A stretch of DNA of 42,706 nucleotides, taken from a virus. Position numbers and translations under genes: made by a program. The first letter of the stretch is position 1, and every line of letters begins with the position of its first letter. This document shows positions 15,621 to 24,343 of this stretch, one piece after another. The stretch lies in the IMG/VR virus record IMGVR_UViG_3300050821_004130, positions 1-42,706 of that record, one strand, 5' to 3'. The notes beneath the pieces are model-generated. The model worked only from the letters and a program-made list of their open reading frames with translations, was not told the DNA's origin and searched no databases.

Positions 15621-15970
15621 TGCCGCAGTTTTCGCCAGATCAGTGCACGTTTCAGGATGCGGCGGGATATGGCGCTTGGGATATCGCACATGCGCGCGAG
15701 CATCTTCAATTCGTGCAAGTGCTATCGCAGCAAACGCCGGCCGTTCTTATCCCGGACTATGATTTTCTGGCGCTTTTGACTTCTGGCCCGTCGCTTAAAT
15801 CGATCGTTGAATCTCATGCCGAGGCGCATAATCAGCTGCGAACTGCGCTCAATATCTCAGGCATTGACCTATCTGAAGTAGACCTAACCAAGTCGGATGA
15901 TTTTTATAACTGGCTGGGATACCATGCTACCGAGCATGCGGCGATGCGGCAGGTGCTCGGGATCATCTAG
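15620..15970 (+). CDS. Helical protein with three H-A-x-x-H motifs; possible metal binder
   Basis: The 116-residue protein is predicted all-helical. Three helices each carry a His pair spaced i, i+4: H-A-R-E-H (near residue 25), H-A-E-A-H (near 66) and H-A-T-E-H (near 103). This recalls hemerythrin-like four-helix bundles, where His and Glu bind two metal ions, but the order of ligands does not match the textbook pattern and no family is assigned. The gene overlaps the nozzle stop (TAATG). Role in the virion or in the infected cell is unknown. Confidence 0.75.
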   Translation: MPQFSPDQCTFQDAAGYGAWDIAHAREHLQFVQVLSQQTPAVLIPDYDFLALLTSGPSLKSIVESHAEAHNQLRTALNISGIDLSEVDLTKSDDFYNWLGYHATEHAAMRQVLGII

Positions 15971-15979
15971 GAGGCTGAA

Positions 15980-16315
15980 TTGTTCGGTTCAAATTTTGAC
16001 GCCAACTTCGGCATTCCGCAACAGCCGCAATTTCCGTTTCAGGGGGTTGATCCGCAAGGAGGCCTGTTCGGGCAGAACTCGCCCCCCTTGGGAGGCGAGC
16101 AGATGGGAGGTGGGCCAGCTGCGCCGGCGCAAGCCGCGGCTCCTCCCGCGCCTCCCGGCACTCCGCAACCGCCACAGGAAATCCTTCATCCCTTGAACTC
16201 GGCAAGCCCTCTGGGTAGCCCCTTATCGCCCCCATCTGTGCCGTCTAACCAGACACCCTCGCCATCGGCACCCGCCGCTGGTATTAATTCCCCACTCGGT
16301 GGAGGTAAATCATGA
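15980..16315 (+). CDS. Pro/Gly/Gln-rich, probably disordered protein
   Basis: A 111-residue protein made largely of Pro, Gly, Ser and Gln, so probably unfolded. It starts with TTG after a perfect Shine-Dalgarno (TAGGAGG, six bases before) and ends in an ATGA overlap with the next gene. Low-complexity linkers of this kind occur near ejection-protein genes. No function can be given. Confidence 0.68.
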   Translation: MFGSNFDANFGIPQQPQFPFQGVDPQGGLFGQNSPPLGGEQMGGGPAAPAQAAAPPAPPGTPQPPQEILHPLNSASPLGSPLSPPSVPSNQTPSPSAPAAGINSPLGGGKS

Positions 16316-16965
16316 GTCTCGCCCCATCATCCGGTGCTGCGGGCGCTAGTTCGCTGTTTTCCAGCCCGCTAGGGATAGGCGCAGGGATCGGCGCGCTCGG
16401 TGTCGGGGCGCTGCTTGCCGAAGGGCCGGGCTCTCTACCGTCGCAGTACGGCCAATTGACCAATAATGTGCCCTTTCTTCAAAACACTGGCGCGACCGAC
16501 GTAGGGGCGGGTCAAACGCTCGTTAATCAGGGCACCAGCGCGCTTAACATGGCGGCGCAGGGACAGTTGACCGCACCGCAACAGGCCCAACTTGGTCAAT
16601 ATGAATCAGGCCTCACCAATCAATCCCGCCAGATGTATTATTCGATGGGGTTAGATCCCGATAAGAGCACCGGTTTTGTCACCCAGACCGCCAACGTCGA
16701 TGCCCAGGTCAACGCCATGGCGCAGCAGGATATTCAGAGCACGATCCAGTTAGGCTTAGGCGAGGTGTCAGGCGGAAATTCGCTGGAGAGCACTGGCTTG
16801 GGTTTCGAGAATGCTGCCAACCAGGCGCTGATCGCAGCCGGCCAGGCGCAATTGCAGCTTGATACCTCCTATACACAATCCTTGACCTCTGCGTTTGGCG
16901 CGATCGGTCAGATGTTCGGAGCGGCCGCCAAGGTTGCGCCGGCAGCTGCGGCAATCGCGCCATGA
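16312..16965 (+). CDS. Probable small ejection (internal virion) protein
   Basis: The 217-residue protein has a Gly/Ala-rich hydrophobic segment (about residues 17-40: I-G-A-G-I-G-A-L-G-V-G-A-L-L-A) and long amphipathic helices rich in Ala and Gln. Size, composition and place before two larger helical proteins match the smallest internal virion protein of short-tailed phages (T7 gp14-like), which forms a pore in the outer membrane. This is inferred from organisation, not from a motif. It overlaps the next gene by ATGA. Confidence 0.65.
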   Translation: MSLAPSSGAAGASSLFSSPLGIGAGIGALGVGALLAEGPGSLPSQYGQLTNNVPFLQNTGATDVGAGQTLVNQGTSALNMAAQGQLTAPQQAQLGQYESGLTNQSRQMYYSMGLDPDKSTGFVTQTANVDAQVNAMAQQDIQSTIQLGLGEVSGGNSLESTGLGFENAANQALIAAGQAQLQLDTSYTQSLTSAFGAIGQMFGAAAKVAPAAAAIAP

Positions 16966-18443
16966 GCGATACCTCTGCGGCCAGCACCCCGCCTCCTGTT
17001 TTCTCGCCTAGCGGGCAGCTACAGGGCAATCTCACTGGCAACCAGGGACAGCCGCCCGCCCCGGCCGGAGCTTCCCCGCTTGCGCAGCCATCGCCTCTAG
17101 CCGAGCTCGGGGCGCCGCCTCAGCCTACGCCACCACCTCAGTTGCCGAAGGTGAATTATCCTCCGATGCCCCAGCAACCACAGTTTCAGCAAAACAAGGA
17201 TCCTCCCCCAGACGCCAAGGACTATCAAAAGGGAGCAATGGATTTTGCCGGTGCCATGGCGGTGCTTGGGGCTGTTGCAGGCCGCTTTACACGCGCGCCA
17301 GGCGGCGCTGGCCTCGCCGCTTTCGGTGCAGCATTGAAGGGTTGGCAGACCGGCAATTTGCAAGCCTATGAGAACGCCGCGAAGGAGTGGGAGCAACACA
17401 CCAAGCAGGCACTTGATAATAACAAGATGCTGATGGAAAAATATAAGCTCGCTCTTGAAGACCGCAAGATGAACATAGACGAGCAGATGAGCAAGATACA
17501 GGAGATTGCGACGCAATATCATCACCAGATGATGTACGACGCCGCGGCGGCCAAGAACTATACGATGGTGGCGCAGATCTACGAAAAGAATGTGCAGTAC
17601 ACCGAAAAGGCGAAAGAGGCCGCGGCCAAACTTCAGGAAAAGCGCGAATCCGATACGGCTAAGGCCGAGCAGAGCGGGGCATACTGGATGTCTCCGCAGG
17701 GGACATATCGGTTAGAGCAACCGTCGCGAGACCCATCTATACCATATCAGCAAAATGGACCGCTTACGGACGCTGAAAAGCTGAAAGTTAAGGGGTTGAT
17801 TGAACTCTACGGCCAGAAGCAGGTCGGAAAGTCGGCGATCGCGAACGACCGCAAACAATTTATTGATGAATTTACCTCCGAAAATGGCCGCCCCCCTACA
17901 AATAAGGAGATAACTGCTTGGGAAGGCGAACGCTCCGGGACTATCGCGGAGGGTGGAGCAATAGGACGCCGCGCTGGCAATATCTCTATAGCGGTGCAAG
18001 AAGCTCACGACACCGTTCCGAATGTCATGGCAGCAGCTGAAAAGAGCGCCGGGCGCGGCACGGCAACTTGGAATAAGATCGAAAACAAGTGGAATGTTGA
18101 AAAGGGAGACGAAAACTTCGCGTACTATGTGCAGCAGTTGAATTCTCTCATCAATGTCTACGGGCGCGTGATCTCGGGCGGAGGCAAAGGCACGGTTTCC
18201 GATTTGGAGCACGCTCGCGAGATGCTTAATCCGAATATGCCTCTCTCTGCCGTCAAAGGCTCGCTTAGAGGTTTCACGACAGAAATTGATATTGCTGAAA
18301 AAGCTCCGGAAAAAGTACGCGCCAGAATTCGTGGAGGTCAGCAAACGGAAGGTGGATCACCCACTGCCGCCGAACCGCCTGCGAACAGTGCCGAGCCTTC
18401 TAAAATGTCTGACGAGGATCTCAAGAAAAAATTGGGTCTTTGA
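16962..18443 (+). CDS. Probable middle ejection protein
   Basis: The 493-residue protein has a Pro-rich unfolded N-terminus (to about residue 90), a hydrophobic Gly/Ala-rich part near residues 90-130, a long coiled-coil region (about 135-240, rich in Lys, Glu, Ala) and a C-terminal helical domain. This matches internal proteins that form a channel across the envelope. No lysozyme-type catalytic motif was seen. It is coupled by ATGA upstream and TGATG downstream. Confidence 0.65.
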   Translation: MSDTSAASTPPPVFSPSGQLQGNLTGNQGQPPAPAGASPLAQPSPLAELGAPPQPTPPPQLPKVNYPPMPQQPQFQQNKDPPPDAKDYQKGAMDFAGAMAVLGAVAGRFTRAPGGAGLAAFGAALKGWQTGNLQAYENAAKEWEQHTKQALDNNKMLMEKYKLALEDRKMNIDEQMSKIQEIATQYHHQMMYDAAAAKNYTMVAQIYEKNVQYTEKAKEAAAKLQEKRESDTAKAEQSGAYWMSPQGTYRLEQPSRDPSIPYQQNGPLTDAEKLKVKGLIELYGQKQVGKSAIANDRKQFIDEFTSENGRPPTNKEITAWEGERSGTIAEGGAIGRRAGNISIAVQEAHDTVPNVMAAAEKSAGRGTATWNKIENKWNVEKGDENFAYYVQQLNSLINVYGRVISGGGKGTVSDLEHAREMLNPNMPLSAVKGSLRGFTTEIDIAEKAPEKVRARIRGGQQTEGGSPTAAEPPANSAEPSKMSDEDLKKKLGL

Positions 18444-20464
18444 TGGCCGAAGATCGTGCCGCCTTACTCGATGAAGCCAATCGCCGGGGTCTGTTGCCGC
18501 CCGACATGGCGTCTGCCTATGCGGAGGCCAAAAAAAGGGATTTGATAAAGCCGGGCGGCGTGATGGAGCGTCTCGGCACAGGGTTCATGGATCCGGTGTA
18601 CGGTGCCGCACAGATCGGCGCACGGATGACGGAGGAAGGATTTTCAGCCGACCCTGAGGCGTCAGAAGCCCAGCGTCAGGAGCGCATACAGACCGTCGAT
18701 ACGGCGGTCAAGGAGCGCGAAAAGTCGATCGAAAGCAAGCGGCCGGAATCGCAACGCGGCAGTACGGATTGGCTGCGCGCCGCCGGCAGCGCTCCGTCGA
18801 CCATCGCACTTACGGCACCGCTATCGGTTTTCGGTGGAATTCCCGGTGCAGTCGCGGCCGGCGCGGCCGGCGCGGCGATCCAGCCAACCACCGATACCGA
18901 GCATTTTGGGTCAGAAAAAGCTAAAGCGAGCGTGGTAGGTGGTGTTTTTGGTGGGGCGATCGGGGCCGGGGCAAAGGCCGCTGGCGCCGGTGTACGCGCG
19001 CTCGGCGATTGGCTGGCCCGCGAGTATCCCGAAAACGTCATGACACAGGCGGTTAAGAAGATCCTGAAACGGATGGGGCAGGATCAGGCCGCGGGCGGGC
19101 CTACGGCAACACAGGCAATCGATCTCATCAACGAAGCCAATCAGATCGGCCCCGGTGCGAGCCATAAGCCGGTCACGCTGACTGATGTCGGCGGGGAGAA
19201 TGTCAAAGCCTTGGCTGGCAACGTCGCGCGACAATCCGGCGAAAGCCGGAATATCACCCGATCGTTTTTGGAGGAAAGAGACCAGGGCGCAGCGCCCCGC
19301 ATCCAGGCTGACATCGATCAATACATCCACGGCGGCCCGAGCATGCACCAGACTACGCAGGCCCTTATCGAGGCCCGCAGCGCGGAGGCGAGACCACTCT
19401 GGAACGAAGTGCGCCAGATGCAGGGCGTGTGGAGCCCACGCCTTCAGCAGTTTGTGGAAGACCCCTCGATCCGGGCAGGAATGGCGCGCGGTTACGAGAT
19501 CGAGCGGCTGGAGTCACTTGCCGAGAACCGCCCTTTTGACCCGACTCAGATGGGTGTTGATCTCGACAACGAGGGCAACATTCGGATGATCCAGTCTCCA
19601 AATATGCGCGTCCTGCACATGGGGAAAATGGGCTTGGATGCGATGATAGCCGACGAGCGCAACGAGATCACGGGGCGCCTGTCACAGCGCGGTGTGGCGC
19701 TGGATCGGGTGCGCCGGGCCTATCTCAACGAAATCGACAGTCTTGATCGAACGGGCATATATCGGCAGGCGCGTCAAGCGTGGGAGGGACCATCGGCTAG
19801 TATGGATGCAGTGCGCGCTGGCCGTGCCGCGTTCACGTCCTCTCCGGAAGAAATAGCAGAGGAATTCAATGGGCTGTCTCCGGCGAATCAGGAGTTCTAT
19901 CGGATCGGTGTTGCCGATAACATCAGGGAGCGCCTGATGAAAACCGGCGTATCCGGCGATGAGGCGAAGGCAATCATTAAAAATCCGTGGATGCGCGATC
20001 AGATGCGGCCGATCTTCCGCAGCGAAGCTGATTTCAACGGGTTTGTGGATGCCGTGACCCACGAGGGAAACATGTTTCGAACCAACACCGAAACGCTCGG
20101 AGGGCCCGCTACCGCGCGCAGAATAGCAGAGGACACTTCCGCAGAAAATGCTATGGCAGGCCACGGCATGCATCTCGCCGAGCAAACCGCGACAGGATCT
20201 TGGATTGGCGCCGCCAAGACTGCTATCCGCATGTGGCGCGACCGTCAGGATGCCAAGGGAAATCCTCGCCTCAACGAGCAGATATCCAGAATCCTATTTC
20301 AGACGCCGATTGATCCGGCGAGCGAACTCGGTCAGCGACTGACCGGCCAGTTCACCGGGCCGGCAGGTGTCAATCGCCTCGGAACAGCGGCGGATGTCGT
20401 CGGACAAAGCCCGCTTGTGTTGGCACCTGGCGCGGGGTCTGCCCTAGCGCAGCCGACACAATAA
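18443..20464 (+). CDS. Large ejection/internal virion protein
   Basis: The 673-residue protein opens with L-L-D-E-A-N-R-R-G-L-L-P-P-D-M-A, a domain found at the N-terminus of several internal virion proteins as I read it. Two Gly/Ala-rich hydrophobic segments follow (about residues 110-185), typical of membrane-entering ejection proteins. The rest is long, charged and helical. It is the last of three consecutive ejection genes. The ATG at 18443 overlaps the previous TGA. No enzyme domain is recognised. Confidence 0.65.
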   Translation: MAEDRAALLDEANRRGLLPPDMASAYAEAKKRDLIKPGGVMERLGTGFMDPVYGAAQIGARMTEEGFSADPEASEAQRQERIQTVDTAVKEREKSIESKRPESQRGSTDWLRAAGSAPSTIALTAPLSVFGGIPGAVAAGAAGAAIQPTTDTEHFGSEKAKASVVGGVFGGAIGAGAKAAGAGVRALGDWLAREYPENVMTQAVKKILKRMGQDQAAGGPTATQAIDLINEANQIGPGASHKPVTLTDVGGENVKALAGNVARQSGESRNITRSFLEERDQGAAPRIQADIDQYIHGGPSMHQTTQALIEARSAEARPLWNEVRQMQGVWSPRLQQFVEDPSIRAGMARGYEIERLESLAENRPFDPTQMGVDLDNEGNIRMIQSPNMRVLHMGKMGLDAMIADERNEITGRLSQRGVALDRVRRAYLNEIDSLDRTGIYRQARQAWEGPSASMDAVRAGRAAFTSSPEEIAEEFNGLSPANQEFYRIGVADNIRERLMKTGVSGDEAKAIIKNPWMRDQMRPIFRSEADFNGFVDAVTHEGNMFRTNTETLGGPATARRIAEDTSAENAMAGHGMHLAEQTATGSWIGAAKTAIRMWRDRQDAKGNPRLNEQISRILFQTPIDPASELGQRLTGQFTGPAGVNRLGTAADVVGQSPLVLAPGAGSALAQPTQ

Positions 20465-20475
20465 AGGTAGGTTCC

Positions 20476-20658
20476 ATGGGTGATCCGGCTGACGATAACT
20501 TCCTGAAGGATCTTGAGAATAGCGTGCGCGCTATCATCAAGAACAAGAAATCGACCAAGGCCGATAAGCTGTCTGCGATCAATGCGGGAATCAAGATCGC
20601 CGCCATAAAACATAAGATTTTGGGCGGGGATAGCGAGAAAGGGTTTTTCGATAAATGA
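20476..20658 (+). CDS. Small helical protein
   Basis: A 60-residue charged, helical protein (F-L-K-D-L-E-N-S-V-R-A-I-I-K-N-K-K) with a C-terminal acidic/aromatic end. It is coupled by ATGA to the following two-helix membrane protein. Such pairs often sit before lysis genes. No function assigned. Confidence 0.68.
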   Translation: MGDPADDNFLKDLENSVRAIIKNKKSTKADKLSAINAGIKIAAIKHKILGGDSEKGFFDK

Positions 20659-20918
20659 CCGATCCAACACCGCTATTCGCAGAACGTCAGCCCGGTCCCG
20701 CAGCAGAGCAGGACGTTGGGCCGTCCTTCATCGAAATGGCCCGCGCCGTCGCGTCGATCGCGGCCACGCGCATGCTGCTGCTTATCACTGTTATGACAGG
20801 TGCGGCGATCTGGATTTTCACTTGCTACGATCCTACGCGCGATCGTCTCTACGCTGCGATTTCGTTCTCAATCGTGTTCGTGGTCCCGCAAGTCTCGCTC
20901 TATTGGCGGAAGGGTTAG
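20655..20918 (+). CDS. Two-helix membrane protein, holin-like
   Basis: The 87-residue protein has two membrane segments (about residues 40-58, starting at M-L-L-L-I-T-V-M, and 65-84) with a short loop and a basic C-terminus. Size and topology fit a small holin. Since a second candidate (23172) lies right after the endolysin, one may be a holin and the other an antiholin or a different membrane protein. Confidence 0.65.
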   Translation: MTDPTPLFAERQPGPAAEQDVGPSFIEMARAVASIAATRMLLLITVMTGAAIWIFTCYDPTRDRLYAAISFSIVFVVPQVSLYWRKG

Positions 20919-20920
20919 AC

Positions 20921-21229
20921 ATGGCATCAACCTATCCGAGCCCAACCGCCATTGCCACACCCACTGTGACCAACGCGAGCATCCAAGTCGCGCCCGTCAA
21001 TCTATCGCGTGCCGCACTCTACGTCTTCAATCCGTCTGCAACCATTACGCTTTGGGTAACCGCTACTGGCACTGCGGCCGCGGTCAACGGCGCGGGCTGC
21101 GTCGCCGTGCAGCCTGAGCAGGGGATTTATTTCGGGCCACCTACCATGGGTCAGTGGACGAACGGCATGAACGCAATCGCCTCGTCGGCAGGAAGCAATG
21201 TGATATGCGTACTCGAGTTTTATCAGTAG
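20921..21229 (+). CDS. Small beta-rich virion or fibre-like protein
   Basis: A 102-residue Thr/Ala/Val-rich protein with the pattern R-A-A-L-Y-V-F-N-P-S-A-T followed later by G-I-Y-F-G-P-P. It resembles the 10218 product in layout (R-x-x-V-x-I-x-N, a beta hairpin, then a Gly-rich turn). No signal peptide is present here. The ATG at 20921 comes two bases after the previous stop. Its end overlaps the start of the Gly-rich adhesin by 25 bases. It may be a small tail or head-fibre subunit. Confidence 0.68.
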   Translation: MASTYPSPTAIATPTVTNASIQVAPVNLSRAALYVFNPSATITLWVTATGTAAAVNGAGCVAVQPEQGIYFGPPTMGQWTNGMNAIASSAGSNVICVLEFYQ

Positions 21230-22473
21230 CGGCAGCATTATTTTTCTGGATTAGCGCGGCGGTTGCTCAGCCGGTTACTGTGATTGGGCCAATTACTGCT
21301 GGTGATTGTCCCCAATTTTCTTCCAATACCGTCATCAAGGATAGTGGATTTAACTGTAATGGCACGCCGGCCGTGTCGTTTGCAAATCCGACAGCAACGG
21401 CAGGCCCGACAGCAAATAATGGCTCGGCCACTACGGCTATGCGCTCAGATGCTTCGCCAGCGGTACAGAAAGGTACGAATTCTCAGTTTGGTTTGGTGCA
21501 GGGAGATGGCACAACGATTTCATGTTCTACGACGCCGGGTATTTGCGTCGCTCTGATCAATGGCATTTTTCCTACGCCGACACGCTCCGGTGATGTGGCA
21601 GTCTGGAACGGATCTCAGTGGACTACGCTGGCAGGCAATAACTCAGGAACGCAGGTTTTTAGCGAAAACGCTTCTGGCGTTCCGTCTTGGGGGTCAGTTG
21701 GACTTGGAAGTGTTACCGAACAGAAGAATACGGCAAGCGGTGGTCTCGTCACCTCCGGCAATTGCGATAACACCACGACTAATGCGTCTAGCCCGTGCAA
21801 CTATGCGCTGACAACGGCGCGGCAGACGCTGCCGACCAAGCAGGTCTTCACGTCAAGCTCCGGCACCTACACGACGCCTGCCAATGTGTTGTGGATCGAA
21901 ATTGATTTTGTCGGCGGTGGCGCGGGCGGTGGCGGCGGCAATTCGGCAAGCGGATCGACAGCTGGCGGAGGCACATGCTGGAATACGACGGGCGCAGCGT
22001 GTACGTCCCCGGTCTATGAAGCGGGTGGCGGCGGTGCGGCGGCGAATTCAGCCGGTGGGACTGGCGGAACTATATCGGGCAGTAGTGCCTGCGACTGGTC
22101 GGTTCCTGGCGGCATAGGATCGTCCGGCTCAAGCTCGGTGGCGTCCACAGTTGCCGGACTTGGCGGTGCAGGCGGGTCAAGTTCACTCGGCGGCCAGGGC
22201 GGCGCTGTATTCGGTAGCGCAACAGGCAGCGCAGCAGCGACCAACAGCGGCAGCGGTGGCGGCGGGGGTGGTCAGAGTTCATCAACGTCTGGGGAGGCCG
22301 GCGCTGGCGGCGGGGCCGGCGCGACCTGCCATGTCGTGATCGGAAATCCGGCGGCGTCTTACACTTATGTCGTTGGATCTGGCGGGGCTGGTGCCGCGGG
22401 CGGATCGAACGGGGGAACCGGTGGCGCCGGCGCGGCTGGTCACATCGTTGTCTATGAACATTATGGAAGCTGA
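21205..22473 (+). CDS. Exported glycine-rich fibre/adhesin
   Basis: The 422-residue protein has a Sec signal peptide ending A-A-V-A-Q (about residue 22). A segment like those in tail fibres follows (N-G-S-A-T-T-A-M-R-S-D-A-S-P-A-V-Q-K). From about residue 215 to the end is a glycine-rich domain, introduced by G-T-Y-T-T-P and closing with G-G-A-G-A-A-G-H-I-V-V-Y. Gly-rich domains of this kind form stacked polyglycine helices in some phage receptor-binding tips. The ATG at 21205 has AGGAAG upstream; the longer frame from 21154 has no such site and lacks the signal. The signal peptide is unusual for a fibre. Confidence 0.75.
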   Translation: MRTRVLSVAAALFFWISAAVAQPVTVIGPITAGDCPQFSSNTVIKDSGFNCNGTPAVSFANPTATAGPTANNGSATTAMRSDASPAVQKGTNSQFGLVQGDGTTISCSTTPGICVALINGIFPTPTRSGDVAVWNGSQWTTLAGNNSGTQVFSENASGVPSWGSVGLGSVTEQKNTASGGLVTSGNCDNTTTNASSPCNYALTTARQTLPTKQVFTSSSGTYTTPANVLWIEIDFVGGGAGGGGGNSASGSTAGGGTCWNTTGAACTSPVYEAGGGGAAANSAGGTGGTISGSSACDWSVPGGIGSSGSSSVASTVAGLGGAGGSSSLGGQGGAVFGSATGSAAATNSGSGGGGGGQSSSTSGEAGAGGGAGATCHVVIGNPAASYTYVVGSGGAGAAGGSNGGTGGAGAAGHIVVYEHYGS

Positions 22474-22474
22474 T

Positions 22475-23170
22475 ATGATCATTCCCACCTCACATGACAC
22501 GACGTTCATCCCGTACATCGTCGGGACCGATCCGGAATTCGACCAGATCCTTCCGCTCACTGAAATCCAGGAAGGTCCGGTGCCGTGGATATCGGGACCG
22601 GCACCAGCGAAAGACTTTTCGAACGACGAACACGACCCCGGCGGCGCGACGGAAGAAGGCGTCATCCAGAACGAATATATCCGCAAGCGAAGACAGTGGG
22701 GGTTGCCGATCCAGTCCGACAAGCTGATGACGAAGGACGAGGAGCGGACGATCTATTTCACCGACTACTGGATGCCGCATTGTCCGCATCTGCCGCCTGG
22801 TCTCAATCTTGAATTCTTCGATCTTGATGTCAACGGCGGCGAGACTCGCGCCGTTAAGACACTGCAACGTGTCCTCGGCGTCACGCAGGACGGCTTGTGG
22901 GGCAACCAGACACAGGCTGCGCTCGACGCCGAAGTCGTCAAGGGAAAATCCACGATCGAGGCTATGATCGTCGCGTACCGCGATGACCGAGAGGCATTCT
23001 ATCAATCGCTGCCGACCTATCGTTACTTCGGCGGTGACTGGTCGCGGCGAACATCGCAGATCGGCGACGAGGCGGAAGCGATGGAGGAACGATCAGAATC
23101 GCCGGGACTGAAAGCCGCGCTGGACGATTTCACCAATAATCCACCAAAACCGATAATGAAGGAGACTTGA
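22475..23170 (+). CDS. Endolysin, GH108 N-acetylmuramidase
   Basis: The 231-residue protein matches the glycosyl hydrolase 108 family: the catalytic-Glu motif I-Q-E-G (Glu33) and D-P-G-G-A-T (residues 54-59) lie in the N-terminal part. The C-terminal peptidoglycan-binding domain contains F-F-D-L-D-V-N-G-G, L-Q-R-V-L-G-V and D-G-L-W-G-N-Q-T (about 114-149). The family cuts the glycan strand of the cell wall at the end of infection. No signal peptide is present, so a holin is needed. The ATG at 22475 has GGAAG upstream; 22454 and 22463 are alternatives that overlap the previous gene. Confidence 0.88.
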   Translation: MIIPTSHDTTFIPYIVGTDPEFDQILPLTEIQEGPVPWISGPAPAKDFSNDEHDPGGATEEGVIQNEYIRKRRQWGLPIQSDKLMTKDEERTIYFTDYWMPHCPHLPPGLNLEFFDLDVNGGETRAVKTLQRVLGVTQDGLWGNQTQAALDAEVVKGKSTIEAMIVAYRDDREAFYQSLPTYRYFGGDWSRRTSQIGDEAEAMEERSESPGLKAALDDFTNNPPKPIMKET

Positions 23171-23171
23171 T

Positions 23172-23522
23172 GTGTTTAAGAATATTACGCAGACGCAGTG
23201 GGTCGCCTTCATCATCGGAGCGGCAAGCTTCATCGGCGGGTCAACTGCTCAACTCACGACGTTGGTAGGACCTAATGGTGCAGCCTACGCGGCCTCGGCG
23301 TGCGCGCTTATCTCCGGCCTTGCCGGCGTGTTCCTCATGGCAACGACCGGACAGAGTTCGATGGTGCAGCAAGTCGCGGCTTTGCCGGGCGTCTCGCGGG
23401 TGGCTATCAATGAGAACGCTAGCAAGGATGTTGCCTCTGTCGCGACCGACCCGGCGCAGCCAAAAGTCGGGCCAGTGACTCCTGAGATTCGTGCAGTATT
23501 GGTTGCAAAAGCCGCGTCATAG
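23172..23522 (+). CDS. Holin candidate
   Basis: The 116-residue protein has two membrane segments (about residues 10-31 and 36-58) and a soluble, charged C-terminal tail. It follows the endolysin directly, separated by one base, starting with GTG. Size, topology and place fit a holin that opens the inner membrane for the endolysin. The family is not recognised from motif alone. Confidence 0.72.
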   Translation: MFKNITQTQWVAFIIGAASFIGGSTAQLTTLVGPNGAAYAASACALISGLAGVFLMATTGQSSMVQQVAALPGVSRVAINENASKDVASVATDPAQPKVGPVTPEIRAVLVAKAAS

Positions 23523-23597
23523 TTGCTTTTGGGTGACAGTTTTGAGGGTGATTCAGGCTTAACTTGCAGCCGTTTCAAACCTCAAAGGAGTAGGATA

Positions 23598-24290
23598 ATG
23601 AAAGCGAAATTTCTGATCTTGGCGGCGATGATTTTCGGTTCTCCGACATTCGCCGCTGATCTTCCTACGAAGGCCCTCACCGCTCTAACTTCTGGGTATC
23701 CAACCAAGTGCGGCGCTTACTATGGTATCGGCACCGGCGGTAATGCTGGCGCGGTGACGGGAGCCAATGTCGGCACTCAGATCGTGCAGGGCGATATCGA
23801 CGCGCTGATCGGCTATACCTGTCCGTTCGCCGGTAATGCCTTCTGGTTTGCCGAAGTGCAGGGCGGCTTCTCAAATCTCAACGGCAACACGAACGGCCTT
23901 TCGCTTTCCGGTCCCGGTGTGTTCATCGAACGCGCGGGTGTCGGCTCTCCGATCCAGCAGTATCTTTCCGGAATCCTTCCCAATCTGAATCTTCCGGCGC
24001 TTCCCTCGCTGCCGTCGACTCCGGGTGCAACGCCGAACCCGTCACCCGCGCAGTACGCGTTTGCCGGCATCGTCGAGCAGGATTTCGGCGCACAGGTTGG
24101 CAGCGGTGCAGGGCACAATTGGGTGGTAGCACCAATCATCGGTCTCGGTCTTCTGACGCGCTACTCGAACAACATGGTGATCGACACCTGGGCCGGTTGG
24201 CAGATGAACGCCACGAACGCGATCTGCATTGGCACAAACTGTGTGAAGCCGGGTAATATGGCCCGCGTAGGATTATCTTTGAAATACTGA
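23598..24290 (+). CDS. Exported protein with outer-membrane beta-barrel features
   Basis: The 230-residue protein has a strong Shine-Dalgarno (AAAGGAG), a Sec signal peptide (cleaved after about residue 20, P-T-F-A-A) and a mature part with alternating polar and aromatic residues. The chain ends A-R-V-G-L-S-L-K-Y; an aromatic last residue is a classical outer-membrane protein targeting signal. Four Cys residues could form two disulphides. A Pro-rich insert lies in the middle. It looks like a bacterial surface protein picked up by the phage and may alter the host surface. The barrel call is inferred. Confidence 0.7.
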   Translation: MKAKFLILAAMIFGSPTFAADLPTKALTALTSGYPTKCGAYYGIGTGGNAGAVTGANVGTQIVQGDIDALIGYTCPFAGNAFWFAEVQGGFSNLNGNTNGLSLSGPGVFIERAGVGSPIQQYLSGILPNLNLPALPSLPSTPGATPNPSPAQYAFAGIVEQDFGAQVGSGAGHNWVVAPIIGLGLLTRYSNNMVIDTWAGWQMNATNAICIGTNCVKPGNMARVGLSLKY

Positions 24291-24297
24291 ACGCACC

Positions 24298-24323
24298 GCG
24301 GCCCGACCTCAAAATCGGGCCGC
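24298..24323. other. 9-bp stem-loop after the outer-membrane-like gene
   Basis: GCGGCCCGA and TCGGGCCGC form a perfect 9-bp stem around an 8-base loop. No T-run follows, so efficient intrinsic termination is doubtful; an RNA-stabilising or attenuator role is possible. Confidence 0.6.
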
Positions 24324-24343
24324 CCAACTCATAGAGGGCGAGC

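Noticed and set aside
17712-18344. Minus-strand 210-codon frame opposite an ejection gene
   Set aside because: No ribosome site or domain; forward frame is coupled to its neighbours.
21154-21204. Earlier start for the Gly-rich adhesin
   Set aside because: It would hide the signal peptide and lacks a ribosome site, while 21205 has AGGAAG.
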